A model generated the notes under the pieces. The model worked only from the letters and a program-made list of their open reading frames with translations. It did no database searches and had not been told where the DNA came from. Both the position numbers and the translations under genes were made by a program. A stretch of 64,000 nucleotides of DNA from Sipunculus nudus (lineage: Eukaryota; Annelida; Sipuncula; Golfingiida; Sipunculidae): assembly GCA_026874595.1 (NCBI GenBank), contig CM049306.1, forward strand, positions 87,249,142 to 87,313,141. The letters are read 5' to 3'. Below are positions 37,038-50,030 of the stretch, in pieces. How positions within the stretch are numbered: position 1 is the first letter of the stretch; every line of letters begins with the position of its first letter.

Positions 37038-38399
37038 AAATGTTAACTAGGTAATATAATCCTATGGACTGCAGACAGACTATCCCCGCCCTCCCAGCAG
37101 AAATAGCCCCGTTCAGGACAATAAGGAGAATAATATTTTTTTCACTCCCGCCATATATTATGGAGTGTAATTATATAAAAAGTTGACTGACAAATAATTT
37201 TGCTTAAATTTCAACACTTTATATTCCATTACTAGAATTAAATTTAAATCAACCAAATTAACAAACCTCTAACAACGCATACCAAATACAATTTTCCAAA
37301 CATCAGATGCGAATATTTTAGAAAATATATTATAAAAATGTGCGTCACAATTCCCATGAAAAGTGAACGGGACAAAAGTGCTTTATCCACACCGTCCTAA
37401 AAAAGTGAGAAAGACACGTACATCCCCCCTCAAAAAAAGGCCATATAACAGTTTTTTAAACGTTTTTTAGTAAAACCTCCTTGACAGGAGAGGTAGAACT
37501 TTTGTATGGATCACACACCTTACGCTACATTCTTTCTATAACTACTGTCACTTAAAGGGGCCCAGTCACCTATCTGACCTTTATAAACTGAAGGTAATCC
37601 CTTACAGCTTCTATAAAAATAGGCCAGAAAACGTGGATATCATCGCACACAGGCTGCTTGTTTTGTTTATATCCACGTGTTTATTATATGGGGTGGGGGT
37701 GGCGCACAATAATCAAAACAAATTCAACAAGGGCACCAGTGGGTAGTCATTTAAGCCAGAGCTTTGCAAATGGTGTTTTGCAACAAGTGACCTTTCTACC
37801 TTCGCATACTTGCAACCTACCACCTTATGTTACATGTTTTTCCCGTTTGTCAATATTGCTGTGTTGATTAACAAGTTCATACATCCTTTACGGAGGTCTT
37901 ATAAGAACTTTTCATAAACCAGAATTACCCTAAAATCATTAATATATACACAGAGTGCCCAGATATCACATAAATTCTTTTTTTAAAAGGTAGGTGAATG
38001 AGCACCTTCACACTAAGAGATAACTGCTTAGGGAATGCAAGTGTTGAATGGTTGTCTAACAAAGCCGATTCTGTTGAGCATGTATAACACTAATTAAATC
38101 ATGATATTCTGGAATTTACTGCCGGTAAAATATAAAATAATGCAATCATTTAATCTTTAAAAAATAGTCCTGCAGATGTTCCACCTGTTATAACGGTGTT
38201 GAATTAAAAAAAAAATGCTGCATATCTGGATCCGGAACAACTGAAATATTACAGATTTATTTACGTCCATTTACACATCCATTTATTTGGAATAAAGCAG
38301 ACACATAGAGACACAAACCGACAAAAAGAGACAGAGGTATCATCTTTGCTAATAAATGTGAAATCATGTCCTATCCTAACTTTATATCAAACGCAATTT
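37038..38399. other. Unannotated AT-rich DNA
   Basis: Nothing recognised. Confidence 0.6.
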
Positions 38400-38730
38400 T
38401 TTTGTGGAGGTAACCGCCTCCTTTTTTTCTATAAAATAAGTATTATGTACATCTGCAGGAATCCATTCAAGTTTTAGACTACACAGGTTACACACGATTA
38501 TTATGGCGTCAACCAGATTCGGTTTACCGCGCACAGGGTACCGGGGCCTAGTTATGTTATCATCCCCTTTACTAGGTTATAACACCGAAGAACCACCGAA
38601 AGGCGCACTCGTCATTAAACCTGCAGAGCGCTCATCCTGGGGGTGGGGAGATACTGTGACAATCTCATCGCTCCTAGGTTGAGATATGAACTATTGACCT
38701 CCCGGTTTTGAGACTAGGGAAGCCGGAATA
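38400..38730 (-). mobile_element. Dispersed SINE-like repeat, copy 2
   Basis: Second copy of the repeat at 28288. It keeps the hairpin-forming GGAGGTAACCGCCTCC at its low-coordinate end. On the minus strand GGGAGGTCAATAGTTCATAT resembles the B-box half of a tRNA-derived SINE head. Confidence 0.55.
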
Positions 38731-38798
38731 GAATCAAACACAATACGATTACCTTACGAGGGGCACCAAACTACATAAATAACGTCACAACATAAGGC

Positions 38799-38820
38799 GG
38801 GGGGGGGGGGGGGGGAGGGG
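38799..38820. repeat. Poly-G tract (17 plus GGGG)
   Basis: G run with one A interruption, about 70 bp past the dispersed repeat at 38400-38730. Confidence 0.95.
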
Positions 38821-40133
38821 CAATGACAGACAGACAAGATTACTGGTTATCGTGTGAAGACTGTCATTTTTGGAGCATGCGTGATGTCACAGGTGTCAAT
38901 TGTCCCATTCAAACAGATAGAGCGGGAATAACTGGTGAAACGCTCGGTAAATGGATTTAAATAAAGCAGCATTTACCTGGCACTAGCATGTTACGGAGCG
39001 ACGTGACCGCGCATGGCAAGTCAAAACCCAGTGAACAGGTCATCTTAACGCCGTTATTTGATTCCAAATTGCCATTTCATGTTTAGTCCACTTGTTCATA
39101 GGGTTTCAACCCTTGAGACGTGATCGTAATAAACCTGTCACTTTCGCCTCTCCATTGCCTTTTAATACCTGGTGCTTATATCCTACAGCGCTGCCTTGAT
39201 GACATGCATTATCAGTTCCCCTTGTCCAGCTCAGTGTCAGCTGAAACTCAAACGATAAAATAAACAGTCTATATATAATCCGTAGTTTTTGCTAATGTCC
39301 TCTGATCATAAATTCTAGCTTGACGGTTACGCCCATTTTTATCTGCCGTGCTCTGTTTTGGCCTTCAAATGAAAGGATATATATAACTTTTGAAATGAAT
39401 CTTATGCTCTAAAAGACAACAGTGACATACTGCGTTCAGATATTCATAAACTTAATTGGTTTAAGACCATCTGTGTGCACTGTTTACTGCGCTTTATTTT
39501 CTCTTTATTGGTTTTCAAATAACCCTGGCTGTGAAACTGCATAATATTTTAAACTAAAATATATTTATTTTACATGGATTATACAACTAGTTATAATAAC
39601 TTATGCGAGGCACTAGGACCCAGGTGGCGTCGTTAGGTAATGTTTAGACTGTATAATATATTTAAATAGCCTTAAGAAATTGCGGCCGAAACTAACATAT
39701 GGTAGGAATATACGGCATTTTTTTCGTTTATAACTTTCATGGCTTATCAATGCTATATATACAGTGTTCGCTGGTTTTATATTTTACTTGTTATTTTAAC
39801 AACAGACCTTTATATGCCGAGGCATGTTTGAATATTATTGCTATTTCTGATATGGTATCGACATTAGCATAAAGCTTTCATCCTTTGAATTACGTTATAC
39901 CAATAAATATTCAAATATCACATTTTCCTCAAGTAATTTGTCCTTATGATTTATGGGCATGATAGGGTAGTATTTATTTTTGTAATAATTTCGACGATCG
40001 GAGCCAATACTTTCAACTACCCATCGACCTTAAATAGTCAGCCATTATGAGACCATGAATAGAACAATTTCACGAGCTGGTGTTTTTAATGCCATGCTGC
40101 CTATGCATTAACGTTTTAAACTAGAAATTTGCA
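38821..40133. other. Unannotated AT-rich DNA
   Basis: No open frame of 60 codons and no repeat recognised. Confidence 0.6.
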
Positions 40134-40466
40134 TTCTAATTAATACAAGCCTCAGCCATGTAGAGGGATCCCCAAGTGTGGGAGGCTCCCCAACCTGTGT
40201 TAGCATTCACTAATTCGGCCCATATTCCCATGTGCATTCGTGTATAAGTAACTTTACATGTGTGAATATTCTTTGATGACGTTCATGCATCCGGTTCATG
40301 TGCCGGGTCCAAATGAAAATCTATTCGATTTTTCCTTTGCCCATTTCCGAAATACCCTGAATATTTCATGAGATTCAGTTCAAATTAGTGTGAGTTATAA
40401 TGTGATGAAACACACAAAGACACACACCAACGTGGATGAACACATACCCTCCTAGCGGAGGCAATA
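40134..40466 (+). mobile_element. Dispersed repeat ending CTCCTAGCGGAGGCAATA, copy 3
   Basis: It starts ATTCTAATTAATACAAGCCT, shares TGATGACGTTCATG, CCGAAATACCCTGA, CACACA and GATGAACACATACCCTCC with the copy at 35488, and ends GCGGAGGCAATA. Confidence 0.6.
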
Positions 40467-43394
40467 GTCATGTGTGAATGCTACTTCAAGAATTGTGACA
40501 ATTGCTTGTGCAGAATTCTTAGCGCTTTGATCTAAGTGCTACAATTACCTACAGCTTTATAGCCTTTTTCAGTTTGACACAAGATTTCGATTATATGCTC
40601 CACGAATTCTTGCTGTACTTACTGTGAAAGATGGAAAATTTTAAATGAACAAATATAATGCACCTTGTGACGTTTTATTCAAGCATGCAAAATGTGTAAC
40701 GTCACAAGTACAACCATATATGTATAATTTATATAAAAAGTCATAATATAAGTCAGATTTAATTAGATGACAATTAGCTCAAGCTTGCAATATCTCAAAT
40801 CAGAATTTAAATAAATCAGCATGGGCGTTTTTAAAGAACATAAATACAACAGTTAAACAAAACGAAATTTATTTCTGCTGCCATAGCTCGATGCAAATGT
40901 CATTCGAGAAGATACTTTTTTTTGGCAAATCTAAACTTGAAATTCACACCTGATCTTGTATTGGTTACTCACAATGCTTTATTTATTGATTTCCAGTTAC
41001 GAACAATACTGGCCTAGTCATGTTTTGTCTCTGGCGTTATTCTGTAAGGTGAAACTGGAGTGGCTGCCTAGTCATTAGTCCCGCATTCAAACCGTCGTGT
41101 TAACGTTTTACACCTCGGCCCGATGTGAACTCGATCAATCATCGCCCAGTGGGTCATTATGTCTTCAAGGTGTCATTAACAATGATTCAACATCACTCTG
41201 TAAGCGTTAATGGTCATCCAGTTATCTTGTCTAAATATTGCTTAGGTTCTACGTTTGAAGTGCTGGTTTTTAAAGCTTTCTCAGACGAGGGTTGCATCGC
41301 CTTATTATGGTCCTTTGAGAAGCCAATACCTCGCAATTAATTGTCTTTCCGGTGTGGCGTAAAGGCCTCGTAGATTGGTCGTTTTTGCGTATTTGAGTTT
41401 GTTCAGAGCTATTTCATAATTTCCTCTGATGAAACTATTGAATCCTGGTTGTTAGAATTTTGTCAGAGCATCATATGTCTCAGTGCATTGGAACAGTGGT
41501 TCCTTGAGCCGTGGTTCACTAGTTATAACTAACGCTTTGTAAAACACAGCGTTGTGGCGTTCAGCCTGGGAAACCAGACGGTGTTTTGTATTCAATAGCA
41601 AATTATATTGATGGTGTAACGGAAAAAAGAAGACCCAGAGCTGTTCTACCTTATCAAATGCCTGTACAAATCACATACAACACATGAATACGAAATAAGC
41701 TTGGATGGGGACCAAAAAAGCTCTTAACAATAATAGATGCAACGCCATGACTGTAAAAAACTTAGGTAAGTAACGGGTTACAAAGGCTGACGCTGACACG
41801 AATGCGGCGGGAGGGTGATCACATCGCTCCCTACATAGACTGTCTGGCCTTTCAAAGGGTAATATTGATAGAATCAACGGGGAAAGGCAGTTCTGGGCAG
41901 ACGAAAAGCTGAACTGATAAACTGAAGGATGAACAGAATTTTCAGGAACGGCAGCGGAGACGAGAGGCAGACCAGAGTCAGAGGGCGCCAATTTCAAGGT
42001 CATATCCTGTACTATGTCATCCTCACATATATGGTGCCATGTGATATTAAAACAAAGGCCTGCCATATCCGTTCTGACATTTGAGCTGTCATAAAGCTTT
42101 TTTCGTCACTGCTGAAATACCATTTTATTTTCAGATATTAAATCAATATCTGACCTTGTGGTCAAACCTCTCAGTTTGAAATCAATCATACTTCTCAGTG
42201 AAAGGCATAACCTTCTCCCACTTTCACTTATCACGTTTCTCAAACGGTTGCAGATTTTGATTTGTAAATAACCATTTTTTCCGATCACTCAGGCCTCAAA
42301 CTCGCTCATTTAATTGATTTATGTCAGAAATTTTGTGTTAAATGCAAGTTTCCCCGTTTCGAAGTTAACCGTGATGTGATGCGGTTTTCCTGAAAAATTT
42401 TGTCGTTTTAAAAATACTGATTACGCTTTGAATTTTATACATTACTACGAAACAAACACACATTATCGTGTCTGATTAATCATTAATTGTGTGGAAAACC
42501 GTAAATTGACGCAGCTGCCTGAATGTGACTTTTCACTCCTTGATTAACGGTCTGAAAAATAACAGCCTGTTTATTATCAGGAAGTTCGTTAGCGTTCAAT
42601 AGTTATTAAGTCTCTCATCTTATAACTTTAATAGTATTACTCAGAAAACCTGATGACGCGGTTAATGACCTGTTTGACTGACTTGCCTTAATAACATCCT
42701 GTCGAGGTGTGACGTTGCATTATGCGATTAGACCAAAAAACATTTTCTATTATATATTTTATTCCTAACGCATGACCTGAAAATTTATCTAACAGAGGGA
42801 GACATTAATGCATCACTTTCGACGGATGAGCTCTCAGATAATGAACAAGCTGTTCCATTAAATATGACAACACCCTTTATTTCGTGTCGTTCGACGCTGT
42901 AAAGCAAAGAAGCCTATGTTTTTCGATTTTGACACTTTATGATAGATCACGTGATTTATTACAAATGAGGTCATCACGTTTAATGTGTGATTTTAACTTA
43001 TTTCAATCTAAGGAAATTAAGCTGATACCCAAATGTTCTACATTAAATTTTAATCTCACTAAATCTTTGAAGAATGCTTCCTTTTTTCCTTAAATTTGGC
43101 AATGCGTTCAGATTTTTTATAAGTCGGATATAACAATTTACTCTTTTTGATATTTTCTGTTCTATTAGAATATAAAAGCTACCTTTACTTTATGATTCCT
43201 AAATAAAAAAAAGAAAATGTTTATTAAATTTTATGATCGAAATCAATATGTCTTATCCGATTTTATACTTTTCTTAGTTGGTTTTTCGGGACTGCTGTCT
43301 ATTTGCTAGGATCCCCCGTAGAACAGATCGGTTCCCAGGTGGAGAGGGCGAAACGTTGTGGTTTAGACCTTGGACATTGGTCCTAATTAGCGCA
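40467..43394. other. Unannotated DNA
   Basis: A 131-codon minus frame at 41671-42066 is the longest outside the receptor and the minisatellite. It has a hydrophobic C-terminal patch but no recognisable family. Confidence 0.4.
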
Positions 43395-43480
43395 AAGAAG
43401 TGTCACATCGCGAATTGAACACTTAACCTCGCGATACAAGAGGTCCCGTGCTCTTGGCAATACACCACGTGAACTGGGTT
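43395..43480 (-). mobile_element. tRNA-derived SINE head
   Basis: On the minus strand CACGTGGTGTATTGCCAAGA resembles an A-box half, followed by GGGACCTCTTGTATCGCGAG and a B-box-like GTTCAATTCGC at tRNA spacing. It is too degenerate for a functional tRNA. The SINE body probably runs on towards 43320. Confidence 0.45.
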
Positions 43481-43815
43481 TTTCTAAGTAACTATGTGGC
43501 ACCGTATGTTGGTTCGGTTTTTATTCCAATATAAAAAAAAACAGCCTGACAGTCATCGGAGCGAACTAATTAGGCTGTTTTGTTTCCTGTGATAATATAA
43601 ATGCATGTACCGAAATAAGTCTTTCGGGATATTGTTTGAGCTGTAGGTTTTAACCCGATCATTTCCTCGCTATAACTGGAATTAATGAGTTTTTTTAACA
43701 TGGCATGGTTGCTCACATCTGAACTGACATTTACTATTTTGTGGCGACTTAATTATTTTCCTTTGTCCGCCTATCGTCTGCATGCCGACACTGAGGTCCA
43801 GTTGTCCATTTCTTG

Positions 43816-43900
43816 CAGGGGCGTAGCCAGTGGATGCTGCATTAAGCCATGCCCCACGTACCCCATTTCGACTTTGCATATACTATTGGGAAAATCTTTC
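43816..43900 (+). mobile_element. Orphan hAT-like end (CAGGGGCGTAGCCAGTGG)
   Basis: Same terminal motif as the end at 5458, with GCCATGCCCC downstream in both. No inverted partner seen. Confidence 0.45.
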
Positions 43901-46900
43901 AAGACAATAAATACCTGGGATGGAAAGTAATTCTTAAAACATGAAAATATCAGTCATGTTAAGATCAAAATTCGTTAATGTACACTTAAATCTGGAGGTA
44001 ACAATTTACACGTAGAATGAGATCTGTTTATTTCTCTAATTGTCATAGGAAAACTACGAAAATGAAGATAATGAATCATTCAGCATGCATAGGTAAATGA
44101 ATCAATACAAAAATTTGCGGCAGGGTATTTTTTAACATCCACCACTTTCATGCTCAAGTGGTTCTATCAACAGCTTCCTTGTTGCAATTTGTCGTAAATG
44201 TTTTATATATGATATATAACATTATTTACTATGAAATATATTTTTTTCCGTGGGCAGCTTACATCTTTAATCAAATGTGAAACATATATGTTTATGTCTA
44301 TACTATATTTAGAGATTGATTGGTTATACTGAATGAACACTGCAGTCTCTGAATGATAAACGCTTTTTCAGAAACTCAATGACTGGGCAGTAGACCGTGA
44401 TTTTTTTACCTATAATGTTAATTCCCCCACATACCTCTGAGTGAAGGCCAGGCTACAATGTATGTTGATGAGATGAGCGCTAAAAATATACAGTATCTAG
44501 TATAAAGGCAGGTCTAAAAAATGTATAATGACTCTAGTCTCCTGGCGGGGGACGCTACAGATAAGTATTATAAGGAAAAGCACTGGCGTGAAATGACTGA
44601 GCTATTGACAAGATTGGGGCACCACCTCAGGACTAAGATTTGCCCTGAAAAAAAAAGCTTTAGCTTCATGTTTTCCGTAGGTAAATTTGAGTAGTTCACC
44701 ATTACTTAAATTATGACCTAATTATATTTCTGGACGCAATTGCTTTTTTTAATACATTCAAAAGATCTTATCAATATTTATGGCGTTTTTGTGCAACATA
44801 CATTTATCATGTGCCTATCTATAAAAGGAAATGTGGTCAAAATGCTTGTCATATGTAACATTTATGACAATTAAGGTAAAACTGCATATTAACACGACTT
44901 ATATAGACTAGGAGTTTTTAATCCATTATTTTTTTTTTTTTTATTATTTTTTTTTTATTTTTTGCTTTAGTATAATGTTCAATTGGAGTTACATTATAAC
45001 AGTTTGAAAATTATCGTTTTTATTTCCGATTGAGCAACCCTGATTTACTACCGGCAGTGAAATTCTTGGAACTAGTTCTGGTTAATATTTTACAAGATGC
45101 ATCAGTTGCAATGTTGATAAAAAAAGGTTAAGTTTTAGTCCATAGTCCCATATCAGCTAATCTTATAAGTATTTATTTTGACTTTTCATTTAATCCCTTC
45201 CTGGTTTGTACGGTCTGCTCGTTCTCTCAACCCACTTGGGTGCATGCAACCCAAGCATCCATACTAGCCGTAAGAAAAGATCATAAGATTTACGTTTGTC
45301 TACAACCTAATGCCTATCACCGCTGGTTGGGGGTTTTACCATCGGGGGGTTTTCGCGCACATAATGTAACGAAAGGGACGCGAAAACCAACAACCTCGTG
45401 GTCACAGGTAGAGCGCCCTATAAACATTACCCATCCACGCCCACATATATCTGAGTATAGAAGAAATGGTAACATTACACTCAACAAATGCCGTGGACTA
45501 GGAACGACAGATAAAATAAAATCTGGGCGACAGGGCGCACGTGCAGTCACAGGGATGTAATTGTTTATAGGAACAGACAGCACAGAGGATTATGTTACTT
45601 CAATGAATACAATGTTCCTCTTCTGCATTAAAATATCCGTTGGCATTTACTCGGTTTCACCAATGCATATTTTATCATGTAAAACTATGCAGGCGTGAAA
45701 AAGTTAAAAGAGCACAGGATTCAAGTGTACTATAGTGAAGCTTCCTTCCGATGTTTTGTAGGAACAACAATATACGCTACGGAAAACCCCACAAGACGGT
45801 ATTGGGATGATCAGATTACCAATTTAACCATTTTGAATAAATCTTTGAAATATGACTCGAGTTTAAAAATGGAAGAATGGGTAATAGACCCGTTTACGCG
45901 TTTCACAAATAGAAAAATATTGAAATAAAATACTACGATTTGCGGTGCAAGTATCCACATGCATCTGCAGTCGATCTTAGACTGGATTTTTGCGGATGTA
46001 TAATTCTGCAATCGGTGTCACTTTCCATGTTTTATTAAGTCTTGATCAGAAACTTTTGTGAACTATATCTTCATATTTGTATTGCAACAACATTTAAGGT
46101 ACCTTAAAAGAGTGATAATATCTCAAATATTTTTTCCCTAAATCGTTTCTTTCTTGCTGACTATAGATACATTTGGTTTCATTTGACAATACTAAAAATT
46201 CATTCATGAATGAAAGATGATGCGAGAAAAAAAACACTTCTAAGAGTGTTCTTAGAATTTTTTCTCAGATAGGCATATGATTTTTATCGCCATAAATGTA
46301 ATAGCATTAGCGATAAATATTTTTTTTTGCAGGAGGGGCTGCAACAAACTCTGCCAACATGTCAATCCGGCACGGAGCTTCGACAGATTTCCCTACCACG
46401 ACCATTTATTACCTGTCCAGGGAAAAGGGACCATTCCCTGGTATTAGGAAATAGCTGCATTATGTGACAACGGAAAGAGGAGGTTTATTCTCTTTGTCTA
46501 TTCTTAAAATCAGTTTCAAATGGAGTCCTGGAAAATTTCAAATTTTGTCGACGTCACTTCGGCCGATCAAAAATTCAGCGTGATGGTGAACTAATGAACT
46601 GACTTTACTGCTTTACTCTGCTTCTCATACACAAATATTCAAATCATGCAATGAGAAAGATTCTTTGGAAACATTTGTGAAAGATTCAAAAACTGCTGAT
46701 GTCCAAAAGGAACAAAGTAAGTTCCGTTAGTTAGAGACAGGTGGCACTAACTGTGCCATCTCATCCTATCTTGTAAGACCATGCCTATCCGTTTGCTTGC
46801 TCACACGGTTAGTCAGTCGTATCTGCAAACTGGCTGATATAAATCAACGAGCACACCGCACAGTTAATTACATCTATCCTTGGCCTTTATAGAACACGCC

Positions 46901-47754
46901 AAAGCCAAAACCCAAATATGCACTCCGTATAGTTTTATACCTTTTCCGTTTCCGGATGAATTTTAATGGGTTATTACCAGTGATCTTAAGAACCTGATAA
47001 CTCTGAAATATACGCATCTCATTCAACCGATACCGTTAGTATATCATGTAAACACATTAAGTCAGATGGGTTTTCATGAGGCATTGAAGATGGCTTTAAA
47101 TTATTAGTGTAAACATAACTTTAGGCCTCTGACCTAATGGAAAAGTGTCGCTGGACAGATACTTTAACTACCTGCAGATTACTTTCATAGACAAGACTCG
47201 ACTGAATCATTAAAACTGAATACGTGGTTTCAAAGGCAATTAAACAATGAATACATTTTGATGTGTTCCACTCTACTGTTTTCCTGGAAACAGAGAAGCA
47301 TCTACGATAACATTCAAATGACGTGTTTCAGGTGAGAAGAACATTTTGGGTGAGGTGATTGACATTTCTCTTCTTAACTATTCGAAGATACTGGATCAAA
47401 GAATAATTATGTATCGTAGTAAATTTGACAAGTAGTCCTGGTCGTCCAACAAAACTGGAAGAGGTTCGTTTTGTGTATAAACAACCTCTGACGAAAGGCT
47501 GGTGATCTATAACGATGGAACGATGGATTTACTGAAGACCTTCCCCTATCCCCAGGTGCGTTATATGAATAATAAATGCATTTTCGTGTATATAAGTAAC
47601 CGTATTTTATGCATGATATGAATTCAATGGCCGGAAAAATATTCATGTGCAGATGTATTTTAATATTACATGTGTTTTTAATGGATTGTCATATCCTCGA
47701 ATCAAATTTCTGAAAGCATAAAGAAAAAAATCCATGTAAGGATGAGATTCATAT
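43901..47754. other. Unannotated AT-rich DNA
   Basis: A T-rich run at about 44930-44960. The 106-codon plus frame at 45240-45560 begins at a non-ATG codon, is overlapped antisense by an 88-codon frame, and has no domain. Confidence 0.5.
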
Positions 47755-47935
47755 GGAGTTTGGTGGCATAATGGTTCGGGTCCTGGAATTGTGATCGCAA
47801 GGTTGTGGGTTCACGTTCCTATCTGGCCGCTTTCCGCACTAAATCTTTTAAACATAGAGTTAAAATAACCTAATGGCAGCTTGTGGTAGCTTTTTGAAGT
47901 ATGCTCCACGTTGAGCTGAGAGTCAGACAGTTTAA
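47755..47935 (+). mobile_element. tRNA-derived SINE
   Basis: A box TGGCATAATGG (47764-47774) and B box GGTTCACGTTCC (47808-47819) lie at tRNA-like spacing, separated by an anticodon-arm-like segment. The acceptor stem does not pair well, so this is a SINE head and not a tRNA gene. The body follows to about 47935 without a clear tail. Confidence 0.6.
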
Positions 47936-48821
47936 CGGTGAAGTGTAACGATATGTTTTAGCTTCCTGGTGAATCACAAAAATCGATGACAGATGGATTT
48001 ATTAACAATTATGCAAAATCCATTTAATTATATTTTGGTAAAGAAAAGATAAAAAATATGAGAACATATTCTGTTTTGTCGAGCGTATTGTTACCGTGAT
48101 TGTTAAAAAAGATATCATTCTGGTTACCAGGGTAACGTTTCATGTTGAATCCAGTGAGCAAATAAAGAAAATCGTTTGAAGTTTATCTTTTATTAGCAGG
48201 CCCGAAGAGCCAGGAAGAGAAAATGTGAGTGCGCGTGTAAATTACAGTGATTTGACTGACGTCGTCACTGGAACACGACTATTAATCCTTTACCTTTATA
48301 TGGGTATATCATTGTTTGCATACCAGGCTGCGATAGTGACATTGCGCTGGTATTGTCTTGATCCCATTTTTCTTCAATAAGAGTAAAGGTTAAATAAAAT
48401 GCCTGAACCAGGTGGTGAATCAATGATTTAATTCCCGTACATTTGCAACCCTTCATTTCGGTTTAATTTCTTTCATGTTTACTTCCTTGAGTCTGTATTC
48501 TGGGGGAAGTTGTTTTTTTTAAATTAACACGTATAATACAAGTAGTTAACATGAGTTGTGGATTTTTTATATATGTTCTTTCGATTTTTGTTCTGTTCTA
48601 TGTCTTTGAGCAGTCCTGATTTTATATGAGATTCTAAGTTGATAAGTCACGGCTGATAAATACCGGATGAACTGGTCTGACATCAACCATTTCAGCTTCC
48701 ACACTTAGAAAAAATATTTTACAATTCGTTTGTTTCAGTTAACATACCGATGTTGATTAATATTTAAAAATCTAAATTCAAAAAGCCCCGCAGAATCCAG
48801 TGATGTGTGTCCTTGTTCCCA
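47936..48821. other. Unannotated AT-rich DNA
   Basis: Nothing recognised. Confidence 0.6.
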
Positions 48822-49310
48822 GGTGTAATGACTTCAGCTTACACCCATTCAAGCTTACCCCCAGTAATCTGAAATCATGTACAGATTACCCACGGAGGTA
48901 GTCTTTCCGATTACCCCCGCACTGTTCAGATTACCTCTTCCCTGATTTAACCTAATAAGTAAATTCTAAAACTCATGACATATAATGTCAATAAACCACT
49001 TGAAAGATAAAAGATTTAGTAGCTGGAATCAATCTAAAATAAAATTGTTGAAAAATGTTAATTGTATTTTTAATTATATTTATATTAATTCATACACTTC
49101 ACCAAAGCTTATGATACATTACATGCAAACATAAGTTCCACAACGATTCAAACTAATTTGGGAAATAAAGAAGAAAGAAATACATGAACTCTTAGTGAAA
49201 AAACTTAAAGAAAAATCTGTTTTGATGAGGGATAATCTGAAATCAATTTAAAGTTACCACACAGGTAATCGGAACATAGGTTTCAAGTCACCGGGCGGCA
49301 GGGGGAGGAG
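48822..49310. repeat. Inverted arrangement of GATTACC motifs, MITE-like
   Basis: The left part has GTAATCTGAAATCA, ACAGATTACCC, TCCGATTACCCCC and CAGATTACC (48862-48935). The right part has ATAATCTGAAATCA (49232) and GGTAATCGGAA (49264-49274), the complement of TCCGATTACC. The centre is plain AT-rich DNA. No target duplication was found. Confidence 0.4.
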
Positions 49311-49452
49311 GGAATCCTAAATCAAATAAAATATTTATTTTTGGGACGAATCATCGGTTTACGCTTCATTGCAATATATACGCCTCATGATAAGTGTATG
49401 CGTAAGGGACGTCGCAGACTAAACTGTGACGTAACTGAGCTGATGAAACCAT

Positions 49453-49530
49453 TTTTAGCTCAGCTGACTGAAAGTCATCTGAGCTATAGCGATCACTTTT
49501 TGTCCGCTTCCGTCCGTCTGTCCCTCCATC
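49453..49530 (+). repeat. AGCTCAG-hairpin repeat, copy 2
   Basis: AGCTCAGCTGACT (49458-49470) and AGTCATCTGAGCT (49474-49486) form a 13-bp stem with one mismatch, followed by ATAGCGATCACT and TCCGTCCGTCTGTCC. Confidence 0.55.
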
Positions 49531-49540
49531 TTTACGACAG

Positions 49541-50030
49541 GGCCTTGTGTGGCTTCTTTTAGGGACAACCCGACCTTGTATGACTTTTTTACTTGTGTGG
49601 CTAGCCACACAAGGCGGAGGTTTTTTATTAGTACAGAACTGCCTTGTGCATCTTTTGAGCCAAACTTGTAAAAAAGCCACACAAGGGATTCTGTCCATCA
49701 TGATCCCTGTTGGACTTCCAAGCTGTCCGTGTCCGTCCCATAGATGTTGTACAGAACCGTCACGTTGCGCCATCTCAATTTTATTTCGAGCCAATCAGAG
49801 GCCTTTATTTATGGCGGAATGTTTATGACGCATAACCGTCTGTAAATTATTTTCAGCGGCCTTTTTTTCTGACGTGATTTTTATGACACAAGGGTTCAAA
49901 AGTGAAAATCCAGATTTGTTGGTACACTTTTGAAAAAGCCACACAAGGAACAAAAAGCCACAGAAGGGAAAAACAAAAGCCACACAAGGGAAAAAAACAC
50001 ACAAGGAAAAAGACACACAGGGGCAAAGGC
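49541..50030. repeat. Cluster of the GCCACACAAGG motif on both strands
   Basis: GCCACACAAGG or a close variant occurs on the plus strand at about 49605, 49672, 49938, 49957, 49979 and 49996, and on the minus strand at about 49543 and 49592. The copies at 49592-49613 form a perfect 22-bp palindrome centred on GGCTAGCC. The plus-strand run at 49938-50025 is a degenerate tandem of about 15-22 bp with A-rich spacers. Open frames here on both strands are repeat translations. Confidence 0.6.

Noticed and set aside
41671-42066. 131-codon minus-strand frame
   Set aside because: No recognisable domain or signal, no repeat relation, and this length is expected by chance over 64 kb in six frames.
47755-47835. 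Functional tRNA gene
   Set aside because: A and B boxes are present but the stems do not pair well; it reads as a SINE head.
49366-49794. 142-codon minus-strand frame
   Set aside because: It spans the AGCTCAG hairpin repeat and GCCACACAAGG motifs, so it is repeat-derived.
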